64,000 nt of DNA from Haliclona indistincta (Eukaryota > Porifera > Demospongiae > Haplosclerida > Chalinidae). Shown piece after piece: positions 53,901 to 64,000 of this stretch (positions are counted from its first letter, which is position 1; each line of letters begins with the position of its first letter). The stretch is from positions 10,538,457 to 10,602,456 of the forward strand of contig OZ024788.1 in NCBI GenBank assembly GCA_964017065.1. Direction: 5' to 3'. The notes under the pieces are model-generated. The model had not been told where the DNA came from and did not search any database. It saw only the letters and a program-made list of their open reading frames with translations. The position numbers and the translations under genes were made by a program.

Positions 53901-54864
53901 ACCGAAAATTTCCTCGTGCAAGCACATGCGAACAGATCGAGGCTTCCAACGCTACTGACCAGAATCTGACGGTAGCAACGGGTAGCTTTGTGCCGCGATA
54001 GCAGTAAAAACGCCAAGCGCCTCTGTTAGACTGAGAAATGTCTGTGGCCCATGCGCACTGCTGCACGCGGCGAGAGACTACTTGCACGATAAGCGAAACT
54101 TCCAGGCGGACACCGCGGTACAGCAACTTGAAGGGCAATAAATTTTAGCCAGGATTTTATTTTCGAATGACGAGTGCGCATCGAAAATTAGATCCAATCT
54201 AAAATATTACTAACGAAATATCTGACCGTCGAAAATAACCGGCTATACGGTATAATGCATCAGTGTATTGTCTTTGATTGATCCTCTTCAGATTGAGCAG
54301 TCATTGAAGGATGTCATTCCACAGTCAGTACCTCAAGGTATAAACTACCAAGATTTTTATACGCGATGATCGAATTTCAATATAGGTGCCCTTGCTGGTG
54401 TTCCTGCTGAATTTGTCATGACCCAGTACTCCACGCACAAAAGATTAGCCAACATTCCTTGGTATAGTCCGCCATTTTATACAAAACCTGGAGGATACAA
54501 GATGTGCCTCAGAGTGGATGCCAATGGATGGGGCAATGGTGCTGGTACTCATGTGTCTGTGCATGTGTTCTTCATGAATGCAGAATATGTTCCATGGATG
54601 ATGAATGAACTGAATGGCGAATCAGGTCGCAACGAATATTATTTTGCTATACAACTGGTCAGCCACAAAGGCCCTGATGAGAAGACTGTGCAATATATAC
54701 TAAATAAGTCATCCTATATGAAGAATGATATAGGTCATGCAACTAATCTTGGATATGGCATTACTCGGTTCGTCTCTCACAATGATTTGGAATCCTCCTC
54801 CTCTGATAGCAGGCAATTTATTGTTAACGATTGTCTTACATGGAGAGTGTCCAGAATAAACTAA
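50984..54864 (+). CDS. RING / TRAF zinc finger / MATH protein, array gene 2
   Basis: Three exons: 50984-51637, 54292-54337, 54386-54864 (392 residues). Same plan as gene 1: RING-like finger near residues 25-70 (CSICLLPFRDPHLVSCCGAK, CPLCRKQ), TRAF-type fingers (CSRKKDGCQWVGELRHLIPH, CSYQCGAHLPRRLMDEH), a longer coiled coil (KKMETKLMAEREQHEREMKA), a 15-codon linker exon (IEQSLKDVIPQ) and a MATH domain (WYSPPFYTKPGGYKMCLRVD). Intron 1 is 2.65 kb, swollen by a minisatellite, foldback sequences and a 454-base MITE. The start MAESCAPLS is shared with genes 1, 3 and 4. Likely a cytoplasmic signalling adaptor; ligase activity is doubtful because of the altered RING. Confidence 0.87.
52195..53320. 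repeat. large inverted-repeat segment within TRAF gene 2 intron
   Basis: Arms at about 52216-52283 and 53252-53309 are inverted copies: tactgcagtttgtaagttgg at the left is answered by ccaacttgcaaactgcagta at the right. A second, inner foldback at 52308-52472 has ~60-base imperfect arms starting ccagtaaaagcaccg. The minisatellite at 52565 lies between the outer arms. It looks like a composite mobile element. Confidence 0.65.
52565..52895. repeat. 20-base minisatellite (gctatattatccctggcctt)
   Basis: About 16 nearly identical 20-base units vary mainly at 'ctt'/'cgt' and 'gcc'/'gtc'. It is open in all plus frames because 20 is not a multiple of 3 and the unit lacks stops; the translations are artefacts. 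Confidence 0.97.
53540..53778. mobile_element. partial MITE of the ACCGTATAGC family
   Basis: Only the right end is clear ('ccaaaattacccactataat' then acggta). The left part has repeated 'aatttggcaaat' words. It lies immediately left of the full copy at 53799. Confidence 0.5.
53799..54252. mobile_element. 454-base MITE with TACCGTATAGCCGG ends
   Basis: The left end is taccgtatagccggttattt plus tcga, and the right end is tcgaaaataaccggctatac plus ggta. These are long, nearly perfect inverted ends. It is longer than its relatives, with an unrelated GC-richer centre, and lies 40 bases upstream of exon 2 of TRAF gene 2. Confidence 0.85.
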
Positions 54865-54945
54865 TAGTAGTACTATAATACTATAATTATTATTAGGGAA
54901 TTTGTGAAGTTTTATTCAAAATAATACCTCATGCAAGGTCACTAT

Positions 54946-55080
54946 TATTGGCGGGTACAAAATTTAGCGATTTTAGCGTTTCCCTTAAAATTTCTAAACC
55001 AATTTGGCATGTACTATTTTTAGCGATTATCATGTCATCGCTAAATTCGCTAAAATTACTACCCGCTAACAATAGGTAAT
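54946..55080. mobile_element. small MITE-like element
   Basis: Inverted words at the ends are ttattggcgggtacaaaatt against attactacccgctaacaata. It is about 135 bases, between TRAF gene 2 and the MATH relic. Confidence 0.65.
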
Positions 55081-55185
55081 CATAATTATTACCGTATAAC
55101 AAGAATAATCATCAGACTCTTGAGTTCAACTGTGGGTGGGCATATCGTCAAACAAAAGGTGTTCCTCTGTCAGATGTCATGTTTC

Positions 55186-55576
55186 ATACATGGATTAAAG
55201 GAGGTCATTCCACTAAAACTGCAATGAAGATTACTTAGGCAGATACTTGTTAGGTTGCATGGTTTTCCTATTGAGTTCATCATGAGACAGAATTTCATCG
55301 CTAACCAACATTCCGTTGTCCACCATCATTGCAGTCCACAATTCAAGGAAAACACAGCATGCATATGGATCAGAGTGGATGCTAGTGGTTTGGTTGATGA
55401 TGCTGGTACACGTAATGGAAGTGATCATCATGTGGATGGACATGATTTTTTGTGTCATGCTATTTATAGTCAAGTGTCATCTTCATGATCTTCTTGAATC
55501 TTTTGATGAGACTAGATTGCAGCTAGATTGTACATTTTTAATGTCTGTCTAACGTGGAGAGTAATCAGAACTACCT
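55186..55576 (+). pseudogene. MATH-exon relic
   Basis: It resembles the last exon of the neighbouring genes: GFPIEFIMRQNF, then IWIRVDASGLVDDAGT (compare RVDANGWGDGAGT), and at the end CLTWRVIRTT. The middle of the domain is missing and frames are broken. A linker-exon-like piece ('ggtcattccact') precedes it. It is a dead MATH exon without RING exon, so the array once had at least one more member. Confidence 0.8.
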
Positions 55577-55759
55577 AGTAAGTGAACACATTAAATGAAT
55601 AAACTACGTACAATTTGAATTTTGAGGACTAATACAATTGTGCAATGCAAGTAAAGTCAAAATCATGAAAAATCTTTGGTGATAAAAATACGAGAGACAT
55701 GACTATCAATATCTAACAGTTATTATACATGCTAAAAAATCAAGACTAGTGCTCACTTT

Positions 55760-55784
55760 GATAAGGAGGGCGGGGCTTGTTATT
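55760..55784 (+). promoter_or_regulatory. GC-box promoter element of TRAF gene 3
   Basis: gataaggagggcggggcttg plus ttatt is identical to one arm of the 50880-50942 palindrome. It ends 14 bases before the ATG at 55799, as the only obvious upstream element. Confidence 0.65.
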
Positions 55785-55798
55785 GTAGAGAGACCAAA

Positions 55799-57097
55799 AT
55801 GGCAGAATCTTGTGCTCCTCTCTCTATCATTGCTGGTGGTTATCAAGCTGAGTTTGTGGAGTCTATTCCTGACATTCTCTCGTGTTCAATATGCTTTCTC
55901 CCTTTCCGGGACCCTCACCTCGTCAGCTGCTGTGGCGCTAAGTTCTGTGAACCATGTATCCAACGAGTGAAATCAGCTGGTCAGCCGTGCCCGCTCTGTA
56001 AGCAGGAGTTCGTCTCACTACTGGACAGGAGTCTGCAGAGAAAGGTACTAGAAATGAACGTCTATTGCTCAGGAAAAAGGGGTGGCTGCCAGTGGGTAGG
56101 TGAGCTACGCCATTTGATCCCTCACGAGAAGGAGGAGTGTGGGTGGGCAGTGATTGAGTGCAGCTACCAGTGTGGTGCTCTCCTCTCTCGCAGACTGATG
56201 GATGAACATCTGCTTGACAAGTGCCCACAACGACCGATCGATGCCAAACTAGAGAGTTTTACAAGGAGAATGGAGACGCAAGTCGAGAGAGAGATAAAGA
56301 AGATGGAGACGAAACTAATGACAGAGAGGGAGCAACATGAGAGAGAGATGAAAAAGCTAGAAACTAAACTGACAGCAATGGAGACTGAACTGACAGACGA
56401 GAGGGAACAACATGATAGAGAGATGAAGGCAATGGAGACTAATTTGACAGCTTTGAGAGGTCAACATAAGTTAGAAATAGAAAGATTGGAATCTAAACTG
56501 GTAGCTGAGAAGGAACAGCATGAGAGGGAGATTGAGACAAGACTGAAAACCGAGAGTGAACGATATGAAAAGGAGTTGGTTGCTGTCAAGGAGGCAATTG
56601 AGAAAATCAAGGTATAACATGTTCTAATATTTTCAGCTATGAAGCATTCTGATTTTTTGTATACTAGCCGTATACAAGTCAAATCTAATTCACTAGTCTG
56701 AACAGTTTTTCGCAGTCTGTCTAACTAAAACTAAAATTAGCACACCCAAAGGCCTGCGAACAAGGCTAGAAACTGTTACTAGCATGCACATTTGACAAAT
56801 TTTGGTAATCTAGATATAACCCATAATCATAGAATTCATGTAAATTGCAGGGGTGTAACTAGAGGCACTTGCTTCTTTGCTTTGCCAGAATTAATATTCA
56901 TAAATTCTTAGCTAGCCTATGGATCTCAAGCTCTGGCTAAGCAGCTATTAGACAAGACTTATATTATAGCTTGTCTGTGCATTTGGACTCCCGGGCATTA
57001 ACTTTTACCGGTCATGAGGCGGTCTTACTCAATTTATTTACAATGTACTGTTATGTACATGTAGAAATTTTCAAATCGTGCACACAAAAGTGTGTGC

Positions 57098-57128
<31 letters not shown>

Positions 57129-57784
57129 TGATCCTAGTTACATCCCTAAAATTGGTACCATCATAGTTGTATATGTACCCTCTTCAGATTGAACAGTCAT
57201 CAAAGGAAGTCATTCTATATTCTGAACCACAAGGTAAATAATTATTTTCCTAATTATAAGAGCATTGTGAATTATTTTTAATTTTAGGTCTCCTCGAAAG
57301 TATTCCTGTTGAGTTCAAAATGTCCCAGTACTCTACATACAAGGAAAATAGCATTCCTTGGTTCAGTCCACCATTTTATACAGAGCCAGGAGGATACAAG
57401 ATGTGCCTCAGAGTGGATGCCAATGGTCGGGGTGATGGTACTGGCACTCATGTGTCTGTTCACGTGTGCCTCATGAATGCAGAACATGAGAATGCGAGGT
57501 CAAAAGGCTTTATGAATCTTTCTTGTGATCTTGAAATAGTAGCACTAGTGAAAAATATTCATGATGGTAGGTACGTTTATTTACTTAAGAAGATAGTACA
57601 TGGCTTATTACTTAAGGGCTCTGTTCCTTCTAAATTTAAAGAAGATAAAACTACCCTTGGATATGGCATTGATCGGTTTGTCACACATAAAGAGGCTGCT
57701 GAAAAATACGCTTACAATGACTTCATGACATTGAAAGTAGGCTCTATACTCTACCATTCTTCTTCATTAACTAGTAGCAAATAA
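55799..57784 (+). CDS. RING / TRAF zinc finger / MATH protein, array gene 3
   Basis: Three exons: 55799-56611, 57188-57233, 57288-57784 (451 residues, the longest of the array). The RING-like and TRAF-type fingers match genes 2 and 4 (CSICFLPFRDPHLVSCCGAK; CQWVGELRHLIPHEKEEC). The extra length is in the coiled coil, which has more copies of a ~14-residue EREQHEREMKKLETKL-type repeat than the others. The linker exon encodes IEQSSKEVILYSEPQ and the MATH exon WFSPPFYTEPGGYKMCLRVD. The end of the MATH domain (FMTLKVGSIL) departs from the LTWRV of the paralogues. Repeat-number change in the coiled coil is probably how these genes diverge in length. Confidence 0.87.
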
Positions 57785-58470
57785 TAATGCTAATGAATAG
57801 TTAATTAGTTGTGCTGTTCATTAGTAGCTAATAAACAGCACTGCCCAGCTTTCAACTATGATTTTGATATTATTTTTCTATTTAATTATTATACATGTAT
57901 TAGCATCATGGTTTTTTCAATAAGTGGATTGTGCCTGTTGTCCTAATATAATTCATTATGCAATCCTACGATCGTACAATACATCAAAGGGAGCGCCACC
58001 AAGAGGAAAATTGGTCACGTGAGTCTTCTTACGAGAAATAGAGGTTATAATAATTATTATTGTTAGTCGTAAATACAGGTAGCCACTTGCAGAGCAGTAT
58101 AGAATCTCTATATAGTTGATGTAACTAGAAAAGCATGAAGCAGCCTTTGTTTCGTTGGCAGCTCAAGTTATGAAGAAATTTGAGCTTGAACTAATCATCC
58201 TGTAATTCCTCCTTTTAAAGTAATATAGAATATCCCTAGCTTACTTCAGAAACTACTCCAGATTCGAAAGAACTCCACAGACATATATTATTAAATTGTG
58301 GTGTGTACTAGCTAGCCTATTTTACATCACAAGCTCTTCATCCTGCAACTTCTTTATACAATCGAGTTTTTACCATAACCCAATCAGTGACCTGCATTGC
58401 TCTCTCTACCTGACCAATGCGAGTGTCCAAAGTTCACACACCAAGTCTAATAGTCTTGGCTTGACTTTTT

Positions 58471-58834
58471 TTATGAAAATGATGTTACATAAGTCAACAC
58501 AACATAACCAAGAGAGAGAGCAAATAATGATATCTTAGTTATGAGTGAGAAAACATTCGGCCACATGAAGAAACACACCCAGACGATACCAAGAATCACT
58601 CCGAACAGTGGAACAAACAGATTGGACAAGTCTAGAATCTCGTTCTCGTCGGTCTGGTTTGCAGCTGGTTCCTGTTCTGCAGTCTGGGTATGAGGCTGTG
58701 ATATGTGGACATGTATAGCGGAGTTGTTGGTCACACCAAGGTGCTGTAGAGTCATGTCATCATCCTCAATAACCTGACCACGGTATATGAACTTGACGTC
58801 CCTTTGCTGGGCAAGTTCAGTAGAAAAATGAAGC
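58471..58834 (-). pseudogene. duplicate of the TMUB-like last exon
   Basis: This 364-base exon is nearly identical to 61990-62353, including its GC|CTACAG acceptor side and the stop. It encodes the second half of a ubiquitin-like domain (FIYRGQVIEDDDMTLQHLGV) and two C-terminal hydrophobic helices. No first or second exon lies near it. It is therefore either an orphan duplicate or an alternative 3' exon of the gene starting at 63180, reached by splicing over TRAF gene 4. It is open throughout, with only a few conservative changes (LQHLG for LQQLG, QPHTQ for QPRTQ), so function is possible. Confidence 0.7.
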
Positions 58835-58974
58835 CTACAGATAAAGCAAGGAAAATTAACAGATAACCACGTCATGTGATTGAACAATTATGTTATTCTG
58901 TTTTCAACTACACAATGTATTCTTATGCACGTGTTCTGGTGCACACAATTTAAAACATCCATATTGAACGAAGA

Positions 58975-59060
58975 GAATGCTGCCCCTCAAGTTGACAGAG
59001 GTGTTGGTATATACATGTAGCTGCTGCAGTCTGATGTTTTTGTCCTCAACTATACAATCT
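58975..59060 (-). pseudogene. diverged ubiquitin-like exon relic
   Basis: The minus strand reads DCIVEDKNIRLQQLHVYTNT, then SVNLRG. It aligns with GQVIEDDDMTLQQLGVTNNS of the TMUB-like exons at about 10 of 24 positions. It is probably an older, decayed third copy. It lies between the orphan exon copy and TRAF gene 4. Confidence 0.4.
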
Positions 59061-59579
59061 GTGCGAAAATTAATATGAATTATTGATGCTGGAGAAAAAA
59101 TTAATATTTTTATGCATGGAATGAACAAGATTAAAACACTAGTCTATGAGCTTATATCCATGCTATGAAATAGCAATATCCATTTTCTTATGCACACTTA
59201 TCTTTTCTTAACCATTTTTCTTTATTAACAATCAGTACACAAAAACGTGTATGTGACCAAGTAGAATAGTGTTAGCTAATAAACTACTGTGGAGATATTA
59301 TTGTGCCTTCTGTATTATGCTTGAATTGAAGTACTGATGTCTGCCAAGAGGTTTGATTATTGGATTAACCAACTTCACTGAAATTTCAAAAGTCAAAAAT
59401 TTTTATAGTCATCTATAATATTGCATACTGTAATAGATATCATGTTGTGCAGAGACAAGCATGCATCACGCTATGACTCATTTCATAAACACAAGACGAT
59501 GCTTGCATCTCCAGGATGAAAGGTCGTGCAACTATTAGTGAGGGTGGAGCTTGTTTACGGGCGGGTCGAAGAAGACAAG

Positions 59580-61352
59580 ATGGCAGAATCTTGTGCTCCT
59601 CTCTCTATCATCGCTGGTGGTTATCAAGCTGAGTTTGTGGAGTCTATTCCTGACATTCTCTCGTGTTCAATATGCTTCCTCCCTTTCCGGGACCCTCACC
59701 TCGTCAGCTGCTGTGGCGCTAAGTTCTGCGAACCATGTATCGAACGAGTGAAATCTGCTGGTCAGCCATGCCCGCTGTGTCGTAAACAAGAGTTTATCTC
59801 ACTACTGGACAGGAGTCTGCAGAGAAAAGTGCTAGAAATGAAAGTCTGTTGCTCAAGAATGAAAGATGGTTGTCAGTGGGTGGGTGAGCTACGCCATTTG
59901 GTACCTCACGAAAAAGAGGAGTGTGTGTGGGCAGTGGTGGAGTGCAGCTACCAGTGTGGTGCTCACCTCCCTCGCAGACTGATGGATGAACATCAGCGTG
60001 ATGAGTGCCCACAGCGTCCGATTGATGCCAAACTAGAGAGCTTTACAAGGAGAATGGAGAAACAGCTTGAGTCAGAGGTAAAGAAAATTGAGACCAAAAT
60101 AGTGACAGAGAGAGAACAGCATGAGAGAGAGATGAAGAAGCTAGAAACTAAACTGACAGATGAGAAGGAACAACATGAGAGGGAGATGAAGGCAATGAAG
60201 ACTGAACTGACAGCTGAGAGGGAACGATATGAAAAGGAGCTGACTGCTTTGAAGAAAAAGATAGAAACGATTAAAGTTTGTTAAACTACTACTTTGCACA
60301 CATGTAGTGTCATAACTAATTACTCACGTATTGTAACATACAGTGAAAATGAGCTAACAGTCATCTCTCTAATGCTAGAGTCTCAAATGATAACTTGCAA
60401 TGAGTTTCACCCTCTATAATGCAATCACAGATCATTTTTATTGGCCCAAGGGTGACTGGATTATAGCTAGGTTTCATTATGTAGAACTGAATTTAGTTGC
60501 ACTTGTTCGCTGCAATACATTTGAATTTCGTGTTTGGCGTCCATGTGTACTGAGCATGTAGATAGCATGTAGATTTGAAAAATTTGTTAAAGAAGCTGCT
60601 TAAAATTTTTGATTGTAGTATAGCTAATAGTTTGTGAATCCATACTTCTAGCAAGGCCTGAAGTTAGGTAGAGATCGAGCAATGTATAGTCTAAAATGAT
60701 TTTAGTAATGAATACAGCAGACCGTGCAATGCTCTTGCCTGTAACGTTCAAAAACTTGATGTGGTTATGTTGACTATCTCCAGATTGAACAGGCAACGAA
60801 GGATGTTCTTCCGCAGACTCAGCCTCCAGGTAAAACATATAGAAAATTTTCTAATATAATTATTGATTTTCGGTGTATTAATTATCAGGTGCCCTCCTTG
60901 GTTTTCCTATTGAATTTATCATGACCCAGTTCTCCACATACAAGAAAGCTATGGTTCCTTGGTATAGTCCACCATTTTTGACACGTCATGGAGGATACAA
61001 GCTGTGTATTAGAGTGGATGCCAATGGCTGGGGTGATGGTGCTGGCACTCATGTGTCTGTTCATGTGTTCTTCATGGAAGGAAGTGATTATGTGAGAATG
61101 AGCAAATCAGATTTTTATTGCAATGTCACCATAAAACTAGTTCAATGCGATCATCAGAGGATTTTGTATTTTGGTGGATACATTGATAGAAGAGTCAATC
61201 GTTTGGGTGGAAGCAATGATGGAAAAGTCAATCTTGACTGTTCTATTACAAAGTTCATTTCACATTCTTTTGTAGAATCCTCTAAATTGTGTAATGATTA
61301 TCTGACTTGGAGAGTGACCAATATAGATACCAAGTATTATTATAATAATTAA
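59580..61352 (+). CDS. RING / TRAF zinc finger / MATH protein, array gene 4
   Basis: Three exons: 59580-60275, 60783-60828, 60889-61352 (401 residues). The start is the ATG at 59580 (MAESCAPLSIIAGGYQAEF), as in the paralogues; the frame is open further upstream but without Met. It has the RING-like finger with CGAKFC, the CPLCRKQEF spacing shared with gene 2, TRAF-type fingers, a medium coiled coil, linker exon IEQATKDVLPQTQPP, then MATH (WYSPPFLTRHGGYKLCIRVD; THVSVHVFFM; YLTWRVTNI). GC-rich boxes (gagggtggagcttgtt; gggcgggtcg) lie within 40 bases of the start. The gene sits between two copies of the minus-strand TMUB-like last exon, so the duplication unit here joined both gene families. Confidence 0.87.
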
Positions 61353-61635
61353 CCTGCAGACTATCTGTGTGTATGCTGTTCAGTACATGTATAGCTCATG
61401 ATCATGAAAAGAATTTTAATAACATCTGCACGCATGAGATTCGATGCAAACTAAAACGTGACTTTACACATTACCCACAGTCCTGGTCATTATGTAGAGT
61501 TTAATCTTTCACTTTAGACCGACAGGCTGTACAAAGTAACTTCCCACTAAACGACATACATTGTATTTGCAAATGTCCGGCAAGTGTGCCGGATGGAAAT
61601 GCTTGCAATAGTTGATGAATTGAGCAAGGGGTCCA

Positions 61636-61760
61636 TCTATCAATATTTCGTTTCAGTTGTCCTTACCATGACTCAGTACTCTGTCATAAACTGGTACAAT
61701 CCCAGACCTACAAGAGTTGTTGCTAATGGTGTGGCGATATATTCCAGTTACTAGAGTTGT
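61636..61760 (+). pseudogene. possible MATH-exon relic
   Basis: LTMTQYSVINWYNP, then TRVVANGVAIYS, resembles the start of a MATH exon (MTQYSTYKK...WYSPP...RVDANG), preceded by a TTTCAG acceptor-like site. It is short and heavily decayed, so the call is tentative. Confidence 0.4.
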
Positions 61761-61989
61761 TCCAGTTATAAAGGTACAAATCGGCAAGAAGAACAACATT
61801 GAACTGGTAGTGAACTCTGGCTGGCTAGCTGGGGAACACATATCCAGGCGATTTAATAGCCATGATAAGGGAAACTAGAGGTATCTGTCGGGGAACACAT
61901 AGCTCTGTTACACCGCCTGGAGAGTGATCAATTGTGAATTTACTTAACTCATTAGTGACCCTTGTGCTATACTAGTAAAACATTAACTT

Positions 61990-63180
61990 TTATGAAAATG
62001 ATGTTACATAAGTCAACACCACATAACCAAGAGAGAGAGCAAATAATGATATCTTAGTTATGAGGGAGAAAACATTCGGCCACATGAAGAAACACACCCA
62101 GACGATACCAAGAATAACTCCGAACAGTGGAACAAACAGATTGGACAAGTCTAGAATCTCGTTCTCGTCGGTCTGGTTTGCAGCTGGTTCCTGTTCTGCA
62201 GTCTGGGTACGAGGCTGTGATATGTGGACATGTATAGCGGAGTTGTTGGTCACACCAAGCTGCTGTAGAGTCATGTCATCATCCTCAATAACCTGACCAC
62301 GATATATGAACTTAACGTCTCTTTGCTGGGCAAGTTCAGTAGAAAAATGAAGCCTACAGATAAAGCAAGGAAATTAACAGATAACCACGTCATGTGATTG
62401 AACAAAGCATTACATGTTAATCTGTTCTCAAATATTCCATATGCACAGGTTCTGGGCTAGCTAAAGTGCACACAGTATTTAAAACATACATATTCTGTAC
62501 GGTGAACCTCTCGGAACATTGTACTATGACCGAGAATACTGCAATGATACTATCATACTAAGATAAGGTTGTAAAGATAACTCTAAACATTATGTAGACG
62601 TACATACAGGTTGTCTCTGATCAAGAATATTATTCAGGTGATAAACTAGCTTGCAGGATAATACACAGAGAGAATGTGCCGACCTATCATTATGCCGCTT
62701 AGACTATTATGATGTATGCCGCTTAGACTATTATGATGCATACTACTGTCAGCTTCACCCACCTCCTGAGGTCAGCCATCGATGCAGTCACTGATGATCG
62801 CACCGACTTAGTGGATGCCAGACTGACCAGCTTCACTGTCACCATTACCTCTCCTCCTCCTCCCCGATCATCAGCCCCTCCCCCACCAGTACCAGGTACA
62901 TCTCGACGCCTCAGCTGTGAATCTGCAGACTCTTGCTCATTCCTTGTAGTATCTACATCACGTGAGCTAGCTGCATCTTCACGTGGTTGTCTCTCTGAGA
63001 AGAATGTCCACAGGATCAACCAATCACTAAGCTTAGGGAGCATTTCTCACCTTGCTCCTGCCCAGTTCTCTCACTGCCCTTCTTATACAGAGAAATGAAG
63101 CAGATGAATGCAGCCGAGAGAACAAGGAACGCTGCAAACAAGACTACTTCGTCTCCAACTCCAGACACAAATGTGCTCAT
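61990..63180 (-). CDS. TMUB-like transmembrane ubiquitin-domain protein
   Basis: Three exons: 63180-63051, 62994-62763, 62353-61990 (241 residues, phases 1 and 2 restored at the junctions). The N-terminus has a membrane segment (VVLFAAFLVLSAAFICFISL). A Gly/Asp/Arg-rich linker follows, then a ubiquitin-like domain built across the exon 2/3 junction (VMVTVKLVSLASTKS...ADLRRLHFSTELAQQRDVKF...VTNNSAIHVHIS). Next come an acidic spacer and two C-terminal hydrophobic helices (LFVPLFGVILGIVWVCFFMW; LFALSLGYVVLTYV). This order (TM, UBL, two TM) is that of TMUB1/TMUB2 in animals, ER-membrane proteins linked to ER-associated degradation and receptor recycling. The last exon has a near-identical copy at 58471-58834. 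Confidence 0.87.
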
Positions 63181-63271
63181 TGTGCACAAAACTAAAATAT
63201 ACGGACATGCACGGAAATATCTACTGTAACACGGACGTGACAGAAATATAAACGGAAGTGCACTAACATCT

Positions 63272-63391
63272 ACTGTGTACATGTTGAGAAGAGTTAAGTT
63301 TGTTGAGAAGGTCTAAAACTTAAGTTTACATGTTGAGAAGGTCTAAAGTTAAGTGTGTACATGTTGAGGAAGTCTAAAAGTTAAGTTTGTC
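63272..63391. repeat. ~31-base tandem repeat (catgttgagaaggtctaaa)
   Basis: Four imperfect units of acatgttgagaaggtctaaa plus gttaagttt lie between the divergent start of the TMUB-like gene and the stop codon of the right-edge gene. Confidence 0.85.
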
Positions 63392-63571
63392 AGAAATCAT
63401 CGTCCTCTTCGTCAGCCATTTCTTTAGCTAGCTCGATAGTAGCCTGCTCCTTCTCTCTCATTTCCTGTAGTGGAAAAATATAAAAGATAGCTCAAATTTC
63501 TTAGTTCATAATAATTATACCTCGGCAGTTTCCAAATCTTTCTTGTAAGCTTTAGGAGGATATCTCATCGC
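63390..63571 (-). CDS. C-terminal exons of an unidentified gene (continues past or toward right edge)
   Basis: Two phase-0 exons were found: 63571-63521 (AMRYPPKAYKKDLETAE) and 63464-63390 (EMREKEQATIELAKEMADEE, then DDDF and stop). They have good GT-AG sites (GAG|GTATAA; CTACAG|GAAATG). The end is a charged helix with a strongly acidic tail. I do not recognise the family from this 41-residue tail. Upstream exons would lie to the right; 63572-64000 shows none with confidence. Confidence 0.6.
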
Positions 63572-63599
63572 CTGAAGAAAGAAACAAAAACATACAATC

Positions 63600-64000
63600 A
63601 TTTAACATACAACAAAAAAATTCAAAAATGCAAAATAGCACATAATTATACAACACATAAAATACATATATCAGAGCTACAGAGATGTTCTGCAACACGT
63701 ATGTCACCTTTATGCACTAAGGTATTTTTAGGATGAACGAAAATTCTAGCACACTTGAGGTGACGTTTTACACTTTTTAATTTAGCATTGCAACATGACA
63801 GAAAATCCCTGTAAAAACCGAGGGGTCTGACACAAGCTGATTTAAGCATATGACATTTCATTGATTTTAAGCGTGGGTGCTAGTATACAGAAAAATGCAG
63901 AGTATACGGAAAATACGGTGATTTTAGTCGTGATTTCACAGGTCAGCGTATGAGATTTCACTTGTGTTGGGCCCCTCGGTAAAAACCAAAAAAATAAATA
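63600..64000. other. right edge, no gene seen
   Basis: AT-rich sequence, presumably intron of the minus-strand gene above or intergenic. No exon could be supported. Confidence 0.4.

Overview
The window looks like nuclear DNA of an early-branching animal. A sponge, probably a demosponge, is the best guess. The direct evidence is GT-AG spliceosomal introns (many of 50-400 bases), single-exon genes packed between multi-exon ones, animal-only families (fibrillar collagen with a C-propeptide, RING/TRAF/MATH proteins, a LOTUS/Tudor germline-type protein) and many decayed mobile elements and satellites. The species call is inference; no ribosomal or mitochondrial marker is present.

Layout. 1-11.3 kb is gene-poor. 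It holds the decayed 3' end of a non-LTR retrotransposon, pairs of long direct repeats, TGATG-type satellites, an unrecognised broken reading frame, and several fragments of what look like degenerate seven-transmembrane receptor genes with satellite expanded inside them. 11.3-15.7 kb (minus) is an eight-exon gene joining a LOTUS domain, an RRM and a Tudor domain. 16.1-26.7 kb contains an EF-hand gene and a two-gene block (bZIP factor followed by EF-hand protein) present twice: the left copy is broken and the right copy intact. Between the copies lie an orphan RING/TRAF-type gene (minus), small perfect palindromes flanked by direct repeats, and a dead THAP-domain gene.

28.1-32.6 kb holds secreted or surface proteins: a GPI-anchor-type CAP protein (minus), two paralogous secreted phospholipase A2-like genes (plus), and an RCC1 seven-blade propeller gene between them. 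32.8-37.9 kb (minus) is a complete 11-exon ORC4 gene. Its neighbour, divergent across about 650 bases, is a complete 43-exon fibrillar collagen gene (38.5-47.9 kb), with mostly 54-base-type exons, about 1008 helical residues and a C-propeptide.

48.7-61.4 kb is a head-to-tail array of four RING / TRAF-zinc-finger / coiled-coil / MATH genes with the same three-exon plan, plus MATH-exon relics. Interleaved on the minus strand is a TMUB-like ubiquitin-domain membrane protein gene (61.99-63.18 kb) whose last exon is duplicated 3.5 kb downstream, with TRAF gene 4 in between. The right edge carries the last two exons of an unidentified minus-strand gene.

Recurring themes are local tandem duplication with decay of some copies (bZIP+EF-hand, TRAF/MATH, TMUB exon, PLA2), GC-box-like elements just upstream of several start codons, and miniature inverted-repeat elements with a TACCGTATAGCGGG-type end in introns and intergenic DNA. 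Exon coordinates were worked out by hand from reading frame, splice dinucleotides and phase, so single-base errors are possible where no phase check is mentioned.
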